A stretch of 64,000 bases of DNA from Nodosilinea sp. FACHB-141 (GTDB lineage: Bacteria > Cyanobacteriota > Cyanobacteriia > Phormidesmidales > Phormidesmidaceae). Location of the stretch: positions 266,151 through 330,150 of the forward strand of contig NZ_JACJPP010000012.1 of NCBI RefSeq assembly GCF_014696135.1, written 5' to 3'. Of the stretch, positions 56,427 to 64,000 are shown piece after piece (within the stretch, counting starts at the first letter, position 1; every line of letters begins with the position of its first letter). The position numbers were made by a program, and so were the translations under genes. The notes below the pieces were generated by a model. That model made no database searches. It had not been told where the DNA came from and worked only from the letters and a program-made list of their open reading frames with translations.

Positions 56427-57449
56427 CTAAGCCTCGGATTCATCTGGCGCTGGCTCGATGGTGGGGAGCTCGGCGAAGGCTTCGGGGGGTGCTGTTGGCC
56501 CCGTAGCGGGTTCGGTGGTGGTGAGGTTGAGGAAGACGTCTTCGAGGGTGGCCTGCTGGCGGCGCAGCTCGTGGAGTTCGAGGCCGGCGTTAACGAGGGC
56601 GGCGGCGATCGCACCCCCTAAACCCCGATCGGCTTCGGCACTCACTCGCAGACGGTGATGATACTCTGGCAGGTGCTCTAGTCCTAGTAGGGTCACCTGG
56701 CGCACGGGAGACAGCTCGCGCAACAGGCGCTGGGCTCTATCCACATCCCCCTTGATCTCGAGTTCGTAGGCCGATTCGCCAGAGAGGCGAGTGGTGAGAT
56801 TGTCGGGGGTGTCGGTGGCGACGACCTGGCCGCGGTTGATAATGGTGACGCGATCGCAGGTCATGCTCACCTCCGGCAAAATGTGGGTGGAGAGAATGAT
56901 GGTGTGGCTACCCGCTAGCCCTTTAATCAACTGCCGCACTTCATTAATCTGGCGAGGATCCAACCCTACCGTCGGCTCGTCCAAAATAATCACCGGCGGG
57001 TCGTGGATGATGGCTTGAGCAATGCCTACCCGCTGTCGATAACCTTTTGACAGCTTGCGAATCAGCACTTTGCGCTTGTCGATCAGACCGCAGTGATCCA
57101 TTGCAATATCGGCTCGCTTTTGGCGTAGATCAGCGGGCACGCCCTTGATTTTGGCGACAAAGTTGAGAAAGCCCTGCACCGTCATATCGGGATACAGCGG
57201 CGGCGACTCGGGCAGGTAACCAATCCGCTGCCGCACTGCCATGGAGTCGCTGTGCACGTCGTACCCCGCCACTCGGGCCGTACCTTCAGACGCTGGGAGA
57301 TACCCCGCCAAAATTCGCATGGTGGTAGTTTTACCTGCCCCGTTCGGCCCCAAAAAACCGAGAATTTCCCCAGGCTGTGCCCCAAAGGTGATGTCTCGAA
57401 TGGCCGTGGTAGACCCGTAGGTCTTACTCAGGTGCTCAACTTCAATCAT
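56427..57449 (-). CDS. ABC transporter ATP-binding protein (GldA-like)
   Basis: A 340-residue ABC ATPase. Walker A is GPNGAGKTT (about 34-42), the signature is LSKGYRQRVGIAQAI (about 134-148) and Walker B is PVIILDEPTVGLDP (about 153-166), with the switch histidine in STHIL. It ends with an extra ~100-residue domain typical of ABC-2 exporters of the CcmA/NatA class. It is first in the operon, followed by the permease and the GldG-like protein. Together they form an export system of unknown substrate. Confidence 0.92.
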   Translation of the reverse strand: MIEVEHLSKTYGSTTAIRDITFGAQPGEILGFLGPNGAGKTTTMRILAGYLPASEGTARVAGYDVHSDSMAVRQRIGYLPESPPLYPDMTVQGFLNFVAKIKGVPADLRQKRADIAMDHCGLIDKRKVLIRKLSKGYRQRVGIAQAIIHDPPVIILDEPTVGLDPRQINEVRQLIKGLAGSHTIILSTHILPEVSMTCDRVTIINRGQVVATDTPDNLTTRLSGESAYELEIKGDVDRAQRLLRELSPVRQVTLLGLEHLPEYHHRLRVSAEADRGLGGAIAAALVNAGLELHELRRQQATLEDVFLNLTTTEPATGPTAPPEAFAELPTIEPAPDESEA

Positions 57450-57632
57450 GGGTGTAGAACCGCCAGCAAACCAGTGGATATTGTACTGCTGATTACAGTA
57501 GCGATTTTTCCTCCCATTGCGTTTAAGTCGCCAAATCTGGTCAACCCCCTCATCGCCCCACCTTCCTCATCTCTCGCTAGCTACCCTCTACTACAATGGC
57601 CAGGTCTATTGGACCAGAGACCGTAGCTTAGA

Positions 57633-58088
57633 ATGGATCTATTTAAGCGCCAGATGTGGATCAACTTTCTGGGATTGTTGCCCGGCAGCTTGGTCACAAT
57701 ATTAGTGATTGCTATCGCGTTCCTGAGGTTCTATGACGAACAAGACTTCCAATTCCTCAGCATCGTCGCCCAGCCCCAAACCTGGAGCAACCGACTCACT
57801 GTGGCAGCCCTCCTGGCTGCACTGGCTAATTTCGGCGTTGAGTGGAACCGTCGAAATCGAGAAGGAAACCGCGAGGCTGAAGCAGGAGAACGCGAGACTC
57901 GCCGAGAGAGAGAAGAAGCTCGAAGAGATCAACAGGCGGCTCTTAGAGATCGACAAGAAGTACGCTACCGTAAAGCCCAAATCCGACACCAATTAGACCC
58001 TGGTGAGTCGAACCGACAAGAGCTGAAATCGGTAATGGCAGCGCTTGAAGAGTATGAGCAGACCCTGAACGAAGCTCTCAGTTCCTAA
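57633..58088 (+). CDS. Membrane/coiled-coil protein of unknown function
   Basis: A 151-residue protein with two hydrophobic helices (about 10-30 and 55-66), followed by a highly charged Arg/Glu-rich helix (about 70-115) and a C-terminal segment (SNRQELKSVMAALEEYEQTLNEALSS). The ATG at 57633 is preceded by a normal AT-rich leader. A second open frame (+1 relative, 57733-57996) also encodes a good heptad-like coiled coil over the same bases, so a past frameshift pair is possible. The 3' end overlaps the D27-like gene by 11 bp. Function unknown. Confidence 0.7.
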   Translation: MDLFKRQMWINFLGLLPGSLVTILVIAIAFLRFYDEQDFQFLSIVAQPQTWSNRLTVAALLAALANFGVEWNRRNREGNREAEAGERETRREREEARRDQQAALRDRQEVRYRKAQIRHQLDPGESNRQELKSVMAALEEYEQTLNEALSS

Positions 58089-58758
58089 CTTTAGGACAGG
58101 GTTGCGGATCGCGGGTCGCGATCGAGCAGTGATCAATCAAGCAGGGCTGTTTGTAGGCATCCTCAGTTTCCAAAGGCGGCGGAGTCTGGCCGAAGATCAT
58201 TTCGCAGCTAAAGTCTTCGAAGTTTGGCACCATCGTGAGGGGAATGCCGAAGTCTTCGGTGAAAAAGCGTTGGGTGGGCAGCTTGCACATATTGACGCAC
58301 ATGCCGACACAGCGGCTTTCATCCAGGTAGCGGCACTTCTTGATTTGGACGCCGCTGCGCTGCTCTCTAATTCGCCCCTGTTCGTCGGTGAATTCTACAG
58401 TTTTGACTTCGCAGGGGCCGACCAGCCACTCGAATAGCCGCGCGGCAAACCAGGCGTTGAGTTCGCAGACTAGCTGGGTTGGCGAAAACAGGTTGCGAAT
58501 TAGCCACAGCACTGGAGATGGCACCAGAGACTTGAGCACTACGGCGACGAGTGCCTGCTGCTGCTGGGCATTGCGCCCCTGCATAATCTGGGTAGATAAA
58601 TCGACAACGCCGTCGTAGCCGCTGTGAGCGGTGTCTTTGCCCACGGCTTTGGCCATCTTGCGGCTAAACAGCCAAATGAACAGGCGATCGCCCACACCAT
58701 CTTGATAGGTTGCTTTTTCTGAGGTGGGGCCAAGGCCCGTGGCCGGGGGCGATGCCAT
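58078..58758 (-). CDS. Beta-carotene isomerase D27-like protein (DUF4033)
   Basis: A 226-residue protein of the DUF4033/D27-like family. The conserved C-terminal cysteine-rich domain is clear: KKCRYLDESRCVGMCVNMCKLPTQRFF (about 141-167), then FGIPLTMVPNFEDFSCEMIFGQTPPP. Plant D27 isomerises all-trans to 9-cis beta-carotene in strigolactone synthesis; cyanobacterial homologues are iron-containing and thought to act on carotenoids. No chloroplast-like extension is present, as expected. Start ATG at 58756-58758. It converges with the coiled-coil gene and overlaps it by 11 bp. The activity is inferred from the family. Confidence 0.88.
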   Translation of the reverse strand: MASPPATGLGPTSEKATYQDGVGDRLFIWLFSRKMAKAVGKDTAHSGYDGVVDLSTQIMQGRNAQQQQALVAVVLKSLVPSPVLWLIRNLFSPTQLVCELNAWFAARLFEWLVGPCEVKTVEFTDEQGRIREQRSGVQIKKCRYLDESRCVGMCVNMCKLPTQRFFTEDFGIPLTMVPNFEDFSCEMIFGQTPPPLETEDAYKQPCLIDHCSIATRDPQPCPKVRN

Positions 58759-58830
58759 AGTAAACCAGGAATAATTACTTACTCCAGATTAATACTTGAG
58801 CGGGCGAGGTGACAGCGGGGGGCAAAATCT

Positions 58831-60591
58831 CTACCCCAGGCTGCTGCCGGCAAACTGCTGGGCATAGAACTGGGCGTAGCGACTCTGGTTGGCCAATAGT
58901 TCGCTGTGGGTGCCCGCTTCAATTACCTGACCCTTTTCCATCACCAAAATGCGATCGGCGTCGCGCACGGTGGCCAGCCGGTGAGCAATGATGAAGACGG
59001 TGCGATCGCTCATCAGCCGCTCCAGCGCCTCCTGCACTAACGCCTCAGACTCAGCATCTAGGGCAGAGGTGGCTTCATCCAAAATCAGAATGCGGGGGTT
59101 GAGCAGCACGGCCCGGGCGATCGCTACCCGCTGCCGCTGCCCCCCCGACAGATTCACGCCGCGCTCGCCCATCCAGGTGTAGTAGCCCTGGGAAAACTGG
59201 CTGATGAAGTCGTGGGCGTTGGCAATGCGGGCGGCGGCTTCCACCGCTTCAATGTCAAAATCTTTTTGGCCAAAGGCTATATTTTGGGCGATCGTGCCCG
59301 AAAACAGCGTCGTTTCCTGGGGCACAATGCCAATCTGTCGCCGCAGGCTGCGCAGGGTGACGGTGGCCACATCCACATCATCGATGAAAATCTGGCCCGA
59401 CTGAGGGTCGTAGAACCGGGGCAGCAGGTTGACCAGAGTCGATTTCCCCGCCCCTGAGGATCCTACTAGAGCAATTTTTTCGCCGGGAAGAGCTAGCAGA
59501 TCGAGATTGCGCAGCACGGGCTCATCAGTCTCGTAGCCGAAGGTGACGTTGCGGTACTCGACCCGCCCGGTGACTTTGGGCAGTTCGGCAGCTGTGGGCA
59601 GCTCGCGCACCGCTGACTCAATCTCGAGCAGCTCGATCACGCGGTCAACGGAAGCCTCACCTTGCTTAAACTCGCCATAGTTGATGATGACGTGGTTCAC
59701 CGGGTCAATCAGCATTAGCGCGGCAACTACGTAGCTGCCAAAGGAGGCCCCAGTGAGATTCTCCTGGGAAATTTGCCAGGTGCCCACCAGCAAAATCAGC
59801 ATTACCACCACGGCATAGGTAAAGCCCACCACCGGGTACTGCACCGCCTGAAGCCAGGCCGCCTTGTACTTGGCCTGGCGGTTTTTCTCGGCCTCGTGAG
59901 TAAAGCGCTCGACTTCGTAGTCTTCAGCCGCAAAGGCTCGCACTAGGCGAATGCCGCTAAACACTTCAGTGACCAGCGACGATAGGTCAGAGACCAGGTT
60001 TTGGCTGCGCCGCGAAAACTTCAGCATTTGCTCCCCAAACCACCCAGCTAGCACCGCCAGAATGGGGACTAAGACCACCGCCGTTAGGGTTAGCTGCCAG
60101 TTGAGGTAGACCATATAGCCCAGCACCACTACCAGCTGCAGCACCGAGGGCAAGAAGTCGTGGAACAGCTTTTGCACCACCTCGCCGATGCGATCGATGT
60201 CTTCAGTCAGGCGGTATGACAGGTCGCCGGTTTGGCTGCGCTCAAAATAGGTGAGGCTGAGCCGATGAATGTGGGTGTACACATCTCTGCGCAGATTAAA
60301 GGCCACCTCTAAGGCGGCCTTGGCCATCAGCGAGTCTTGAATGTATTGACCAATCTTTTGCAGCGCAAACCCGGCCATGGTGATGGCAATAAAGCGTGAC
60401 ACCACAGGCACGTTGCCTGCCGCCAACTGCTCCAAAATATTCCCTGATAGCCAGGCCAAAATGGGCCAAAAAGAGACAAAAATGACGGTGCCAAACAACG
60501 CTTGCAAGATCGTGGGCCACTCGCGCCGTACGTAGGGGGCAAGCGTCCAATATTTGGAGCCTTCAGCGGAGCGCTCGGGGTTCAAGGGCAA
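58831..60591 (-). CDS. ABC exporter, fused permease/ATPase (MsbA-like)
   Basis: A 586-residue half-transporter. Six membrane helices (within about 20-310) are followed by an ATPase domain (about 345-580) with Walker A GSSGAGKST, signature LSGGQRQRVAIARA, Walker B ILILDEATSALD and the switch HRLATV. Length and order match lipid-A/multidrug exporters of the MsbA/BmrA group; they work as homodimers. The start is a TTG at 60589-60591 (MPLNPERSAEG), chosen because no ATG or GTG lies in frame just upstream. Substrate unknown. Confidence 0.92.
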   Translation of the reverse strand: MPLNPERSAEGSKYWTLAPYVRREWPTILQALFGTVIFVSFWPILAWLSGNILEQLAAGNVPVVSRFIAITMAGFALQKIGQYIQDSLMAKAALEVAFNLRRDVYTHIHRLSLTYFERSQTGDLSYRLTEDIDRIGEVVQKLFHDFLPSVLQLVVVLGYMVYLNWQLTLTAVVLVPILAVLAGWFGEQMLKFSRRSQNLVSDLSSLVTEVFSGIRLVRAFAAEDYEVERFTHEAEKNRQAKYKAAWLQAVQYPVVGFTYAVVVMLILLVGTWQISQENLTGASFGSYVVAALMLIDPVNHVIINYGEFKQGEASVDRVIELLEIESAVRELPTAAELPKVTGRVEYRNVTFGYETDEPVLRNLDLLALPGEKIALVGSSGAGKSTLVNLLPRFYDPQSGQIFIDDVDVATVTLRSLRRQIGIVPQETTLFSGTIAQNIAFGQKDFDIEAVEAAARIANAHDFISQFSQGYYTWMGERGVNLSGGQRQRVAIARAVLLNPRILILDEATSALDAESEALVQEALERLMSDRTVFIIAHRLATVRDADRILVMEKGQVIEAGTHSELLANQSRYAQFYAQQFAGSSLG

Positions 60592-60830
60592 AACCTTCGC
60601 AATGGCATACTGTTCACCACGCTACCAGGTTTGGAGTGTTCCAGGTAATGTCGTATCCAGGGATTTGGCTAGACCGTCCTGGCTGAGGGCAGGTACGCCC
60701 TCCTATTGAAATTTTTAATCGGAATTAGCTGGAACCGTCTTAAGCCCAATCTGCTGGGAGCGTGCCATTTTGCCTAACGGGCAAGGCACTACAATTGACC
60801 CATGGCCTATGTTTGAGGGATGTGTTGCCG

Positions 60831-61415
60831 ATGCCCACGGTTATTGTTGCCACCGGAAACCCCGGCAAGCTGAAAGAGATGCAGGTGTATTTAGGCGATC
60901 TTGGCTGGGAGCTGCAGCTCAAGCCCGACGCGATCGATATAGAAGAAACCGGCACCACGTTTTTAGAGAATGCGCGGCTCAAGGCGGCAGGGGTAGCCAA
61001 AGCCCTGGGCCAGTGGGCGATCGCCGACGACTCGGGCTTAGAGGTTCACGCCCTCGGCGGTGCCCCCGGCATTTACTCAGCCCGCTACGCCGACAGCGAC
61101 GCAGCCAGAATCGATCGCTTGCTTCAGGAGCTAGAAAAATCTGGCGATCGCGATCGCAGCGCCCAGTTCATCTGCGCCCTGGCCCTCGCCAACCCCCAGG
61201 GCGACATTGTGCTTGAAACAGAAGGCATCTGCCCCGGCGAGATCTTGCGGGCCCCCCGTGGCGCTGGCGGCTTCGGCTACGACCCAATTTTCTATATGCC
61301 TGCCCTGGACAAAAGCTTTGCTGAAATGTCGGCCGAGCAAAAAGACGCCAACAGCCATCGGAGCATTGCCTTTGGTCAACTAATGCCCCATTTAAAGCAG
61401 TTAACCCTAGGATGA
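60831..61415 (+). CDS. rdgB: XTP/dITP pyrophosphatase (RdgB/HAM1)
   Basis: A 194-residue enzyme that hydrolyses non-canonical purine triphosphates (ITP, XTP, dITP) to keep them out of DNA and RNA. The start at the ATG at 60831 gives the family N-terminus VIVATGNPGKLKEM; the open frame extends upstream to 60762 but that part is not conserved. Active-site segments are IEETGTTFLENARLKA, ADDSGLEVHALGGAPGIYSARY and GGFGYDPIFYMP. GAGGG precedes the start at about 13 nt. A 13-bp hairpin overlaps the stop codon. Confidence 0.94.
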   Translation: MPTVIVATGNPGKLKEMQVYLGDLGWELQLKPDAIDIEETGTTFLENARLKAAGVAKALGQWAIADDSGLEVHALGGAPGIYSARYADSDAARIDRLLQELEKSGDRDRSAQFICALALANPQGDIVLETEGICPGEILRAPRGAGGFGYDPIFYMPALDKSFAEMSAEQKDANSHRSIAFGQLMPHLKQLTLG

Positions 61416-61442
61416 CCCAACCACGGTTAGGTCATCCTAGGG
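61405..61442 (+). terminator. Hairpin overlapping the rdgB stop codon
   Basis: CCCTAGGATGACC (61405-61417) pairs perfectly with GGTCATCCTAGGG (61430-61442); the stop codon TGA lies in the left arm. No T-run follows, so termination is only a possibility. Confidence 0.5.
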
Positions 61443-61545
61443 TCGATTGGAAACTGGTGTGCGTTCGCCCCCATGGGCGGGTCTTGAACTATCGCCCCAG
61501 TGGGACCAGTCTTTGACCATCGCGCACTAGCCTCGCAGGCAAATC

Positions 61546-61665
61546 CTAAGCTTCTCGATTGAGGAAATCTTGCAGTTGCCCCAGAGCAGCCCGGCCAATG
61601 TTAAACACAGCCCAGCTTGCGGCCACAGCAATCGGCAGTAAAACAACAACGACTCGCCAATCCAT
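61546..61665 (-). CDS. psbY: Photosystem II protein PsbY
   Basis: A 39-residue single-helix protein, start ATG at 61663-61665, stop TAG at 61546-61548. It matches cyanobacterial PsbY over its full length: N-terminal MDWR, hydrophobic helix, then [15 protein letters not shown] at the C-terminus. PsbY is a peripheral subunit next to cytochrome b559 in photosystem II. AGGAGG lies 9-10 nt upstream. It is divergent from psaA across an 860-bp gap and is the last gene before it; no partner on its strand. Confidence 0.92.
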   Translation of the reverse strand: MDWRVVVVLLPIAVAASWAVFNIGRAALGQLQDFLNREA

Positions 61666-62525
61666 AGGGCATGCCCTCCTAAACTAGTTTTACTTAAACA
61701 CTTGTCACAATTTTCTCATAATGTACACCACATGGGGCGATCGCAGGCCGAGAGATTTCTCAATCTAAACTAAAGCTGACCCCCTTAAGGGCGTCAAGAT
61801 TGCCTGAACCGCTGCCTTGTCGGGCCCCAATGGCATCTCCACAGCCATTGTCTCTTTGGGTGTCTGTCCCTGGCCGCAGTTAACGAAATGATCAGATTGC
61901 TGTGGCCCCAGAGCTGGTTATGGCGACCCCCAAGATGACTTGCAAAGCGATCGCTAGGTAATCGCTAATAAGTGAGGCATTTCCTTATACATAGGCAGGC
62001 TAGCCGCAGAAAAGGTTTGAGCTGGCCTGGGGCGCGATTGTCGCTTAACCTGCACTTTGGTTTGAATCATTAATGTATTGGCTAGCGAAAAAGGTGGGCT
62101 GCGATCGCCCCTAAAAAATTCTCTGAATACAAGAAATAAAGGGGCTCAAGTTACCCTTTTCCTAAGCTTGAACGACAGTCTAATTTAATTTTCTCAGAGT
62201 TATTAACTTGTGAAAACTTCCCTTACCAAGAGCGGCGGTGATTCTGTAGTTTGTTACTTAACCTGTCATAGCCCTGCAAATCTAAAGCCCTATGGGGTCG
62301 TTCCCAGGCTGGCTTGAAACTTTCTAGGGACTAGGCTGTTAAGCGCTGTAAACCTGATTCTTAGGCCTCTCCCTTGGCCGTCCAGTGGAGAGCGTTTGTG
62401 TCTCAGGGGCTTGTAATGCCTGAAACGGCTTATTTAAGCTTTCTATAGACTCAGGTTTATCCGTCTATTGAGTAGGAAGCGCCTTTATCCGCTCTGTATT
62501 TTCGAGTAGAAGAGAGGAGAGTCCC
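61666..62525. other. Long divergent regulatory region between psbY and psaA
   Basis: An 860-bp region without recognisable genes. It must contain the psbY promoter (minus) and the psaA promoter and leader (plus). AT-rich stretches lie at about 62110-62260 and 62425-62520. TATAGA at 62444-62449 is a possible -10 for psaA without a clear -35. An HLR1-like motif is listed separately. The length suggests multiple regulated promoters, as known for psaA in other cyanobacteria. Confidence 0.55.
62337..62352 (-). promoter_or_regulatory. HLR1-like (RpaB) motif upstream of psaA
   Basis: The minus strand reads TTTACAGCGCTTAACA: two hexamers close to TTTACA (6/6 and 5/6) with the 4-nt spacing of the HLR1 direct repeat. 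It lies about 175 bp before the psaA start. HLR1 elements and RpaB control psaAB in Synechocystis; the flanking A/T positions of the consensus are not conserved here, so the match is partial. Confidence 0.38.
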
Positions 62526-64000
62526 ATGACGATAAGTCCCCCTGAACCGGGACAAAAAGTCAGGGTCGTGGTTGATAAAGATCCGGTACCCGTCTCATTT
62601 GAGCGATGGGGCAAGCCCGGCCACTTCGACCGCACGTTAGCCAAGGGGCCCAAAACCACCACCTGGATTTGGAACCTGCACGCTGACGCCCATGACTTTG
62701 ACACTCACACCAGTGACCTAGAAGATATTTCACGGAAGATCTTCAGCGCTCACTTTGGCCACTTAGCCGTTATTTTTATCTGGCTCAGCGGCATGTACTT
62801 CCACGGTGCCAAGTTCTCAAACTATGAAGCTTGGCTAACTAATCCCACCGGTATTAAGCCCAGTGCCCAGGTGGTTTGGCCCATCTTTGGTCAAGAAATT
62901 TTGAATGGCGATGTGGGCGGTGGTTTCCACGGTATTCAAATCACCTCTGGCTTATTCCAATGGTGGCGGGCCAACGGCATTACTAACAGCTTCCAGCTCT
63001 ACGTCACCGCCATTGGGGCGCTCGTAATGGCGGCTTTGATGCTGTTTGCCGGCTGGTTCCACTACCACAAGCGCGCTCCCAAGCTGGAGTGGTTCCAGAA
63101 CGTGGAATCGATGATGAACCACCACCTGGCCGGGCTATTGGGCCTGGGCTGTTTGGGCTATGCCGGTCAGCAGATCCACGTGTCGTTGCCCATCAACGCC
63201 TGTATGGATGCGATCGATGCGGGGCGGCCGTTAACCATTGGTGGTCGGGTAATCGACTCAATAGGGGCGATTCCCTTGCCCCACGAGTGGATCCTCAACA
63301 AGGCTTTAATGGCCGACCTATACCCCAGCTTTGTCGAGGGTATAAAACCGTTCTTCACCCTGAACTGGAATGTCTATTCTGACTTCCTCACCTTCAAGGG
63401 TGGTCTGAACCCCGTGACCGGTGGCCTCTGGCTGTCGGATACGGCTCACCACCACCTGGCGCTAGCTGTGCTCTTCATTGTTGCGGGCCACATGTACCGC
63501 ACCAACTGGGGCATCGGCCACAGCATGAAGGAGATTCTAGACAACCACCAGGGCGACCCGCTGCTGTTTGGCGGTCGGGGTCACCAGGGTCTGTTTGAAG
63601 ATCTGACCACCTCCTGGCACGCTCAGTTGGCGGTCAACCTGGCCATCTTGGGGTCGATCACGATTATCGTGGCGCACCACATGTACGCCATGCCTCCCTA
63701 CCCGTACCTGGCTACCGATTACCCCACTCAGCTGTCGCTGTTTACCCACCACATGTGGATTGGCGCCTTCTTGATTGTGGGTGCTGGGGCCCACGCCTCC
63801 ATCTTTATGGTGCGTGACTACGATCCGGTGGTGAACCAAAACAACGCTCTGGACCGCATGCTGCGATCGCGAGATGCGATCATCTCTCACCTCAACTGGG
63901 TGTGTATTTTCCTCGGCTTCCACAGCTTTGGTCTATACGTCCACAACGACACCATGCGCGCCCTGGGCCGTCCCCAGGACATGTTCTCTGACACCGCCAT
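62526..64000 (+). CDS. psaA: Photosystem I P700 chlorophyll a apoprotein A1, partial (5' part)
   Basis: The first 491 codons of PsaA, about two thirds of the usual ~750 residues; the gene continues past the window. The ATG at 62526 has GAGGAGA upstream. Landmarks are [32 protein letters not shown] N-terminus, many histidine pairs that ligate chlorophyll ([59 protein letters not shown]) and membrane helices 1 to about 6. The cysteines binding the FX iron-sulfur cluster lie beyond the window end. PsaA forms the photosystem I core with PsaB, whose gene is expected next. Confidence 0.98.
   Translation, partial: MTISPPEPGQKVRVVVDKDPVPVSFERWGKPGHFDRTLAKGPKTTTWIWNLHADAHDFDTHTSDLEDISRKIFSAHFGHLAVIFIWLSGMYFHGAKFSNYEAWLTNPTGIKPSAQVVWPIFGQEILNGDVGGGFHGIQITSGLFQWWRANGITNSFQLYVTAIGALVMAALMLFAGWFHYHKRAPKLEWFQNVESMMNHHLAGLLGLGCLGYAGQQIHVSLPINACMDAIDAGRPLTIGGRVIDSIGAIPLPHEWILNKALMADLYPSFVEGIKPFFTLNWNVYSDFLTFKGGLNPVTGGLWLSDTAHHHLALAVLFIVAGHMYRTNWGIGHSMKEILDNHQGDPLLFGGRGHQGLFEDLTTSWHAQLAVNLAILGSITIIVAHHMYAMPPYPYLATDYPTQLSLFTHHMWIGAFLIVGAGAHASIFMVRDYDPVVNQNNALDRMLRSRDAIISHLNWVCIFLGFHSFGLYVHNDTMRALGRPQDMFSDTA

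Noticed and set aside
61440..61545. Possible tRNA or small RNA between rdgB and psbY
   Set aside because: No T-loop consensus or cloverleaf could be drawn; only short unrelated stems are present.

Overview
The window is cyanobacterial chromosome. It carries the start of psaA (photosystem I P700 apoprotein A1), psbY, an FtsH2-type thylakoid protease, a phosphoribulokinase-family kinase, a beta-carotene isomerase D27-like gene and several small families known only from cyanobacteria (DUF2555, the low-complexity-tail membrane protein). The octamer GCGATCGC (HIP1) is scattered through the whole sequence. Base composition is GC-rich, and the gene set would fit a Leptolyngbya/Nodosilinea-type filamentous lineage, but that placement is inference. 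I saw no tRNA, rRNA, transposase, prophage, CRISPR array or restriction system. This is mostly core genome with short regulatory and repeat features between genes.

Layout. 1-2.6 kb: two tandem SLH/OprB porins on the minus strand; both leaders carry a Yfr1-type sRNA pairing site over the ribosome binding site. 2.8-9.2 kb: pterin dehydratase, a 23-codon ORF with a perfect Shine-Dalgarno, nadC plus a YbjQ protein, DUF2237, DUF1232, dusA, a TolB-like propeller and a membrane Clp-fold protease. 9.2-15.2 kb: glycosyltransferase-like protein, ftsH2, an MFS transporter and gltX. 15.2-26.7 kb, almost all minus strand: envelope genes (AmiC-type amidase, LCP ligase, LysM/M23 protein) mixed with housekeeping genes (coaBC, DUF2555, trhO, esterase, deacetylase, methyltransferase). 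27-34 kb: HtrA/Deg protease, larB, a terminated small transcript with a Yfr1-like core, a secreted protein, the phosphoribulokinase-like gene and a large U32 protein containing an 8-bp tandem repeat. 34-36 kb: a conserved protein and a GT39 glycosyltransferase.

36.3-43.2 kb is the conserved translation operon rimP-nusA-ylxR-infB, led by a terminator-like hairpin and followed by the low-complexity-tail membrane protein. 43.4-48 kb: a small protein, a nucleotide-sugar epimerase with no usable canonical start codon, pnp and tpiA. 48.3-53.9 kb: two pentapeptide-repeat genes around a membrane protein, ruvB, a zinc-ribbon membrane protein, a 37-codon membrane ORF and a multi-pass membrane protein. 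53.9-57.4 kb: a GldA/GldF/GldG-type ABC operon. 57.6-61.4 kb: a membrane/coiled-coil protein, the D27-like gene, an MsbA-type ABC exporter and rdgB. 61.5-64 kb: psbY and, divergently, psaA, which runs off the end.

The strongest leads are regulatory: Yfr1 pairing sites on both porin leaders, with a possible Yfr1-like RNA in the same window; HLR1-like (RpaB) motifs upstream of ftsH2 and psaA; the missing start codon of the epimerase; the phosphoribulokinase homologue lacking the N-terminal regulatory cysteine; and an 8-bp repeat inside a reading frame. All functions are assigned from recognisable motifs in the translated sequence; no database search was run.
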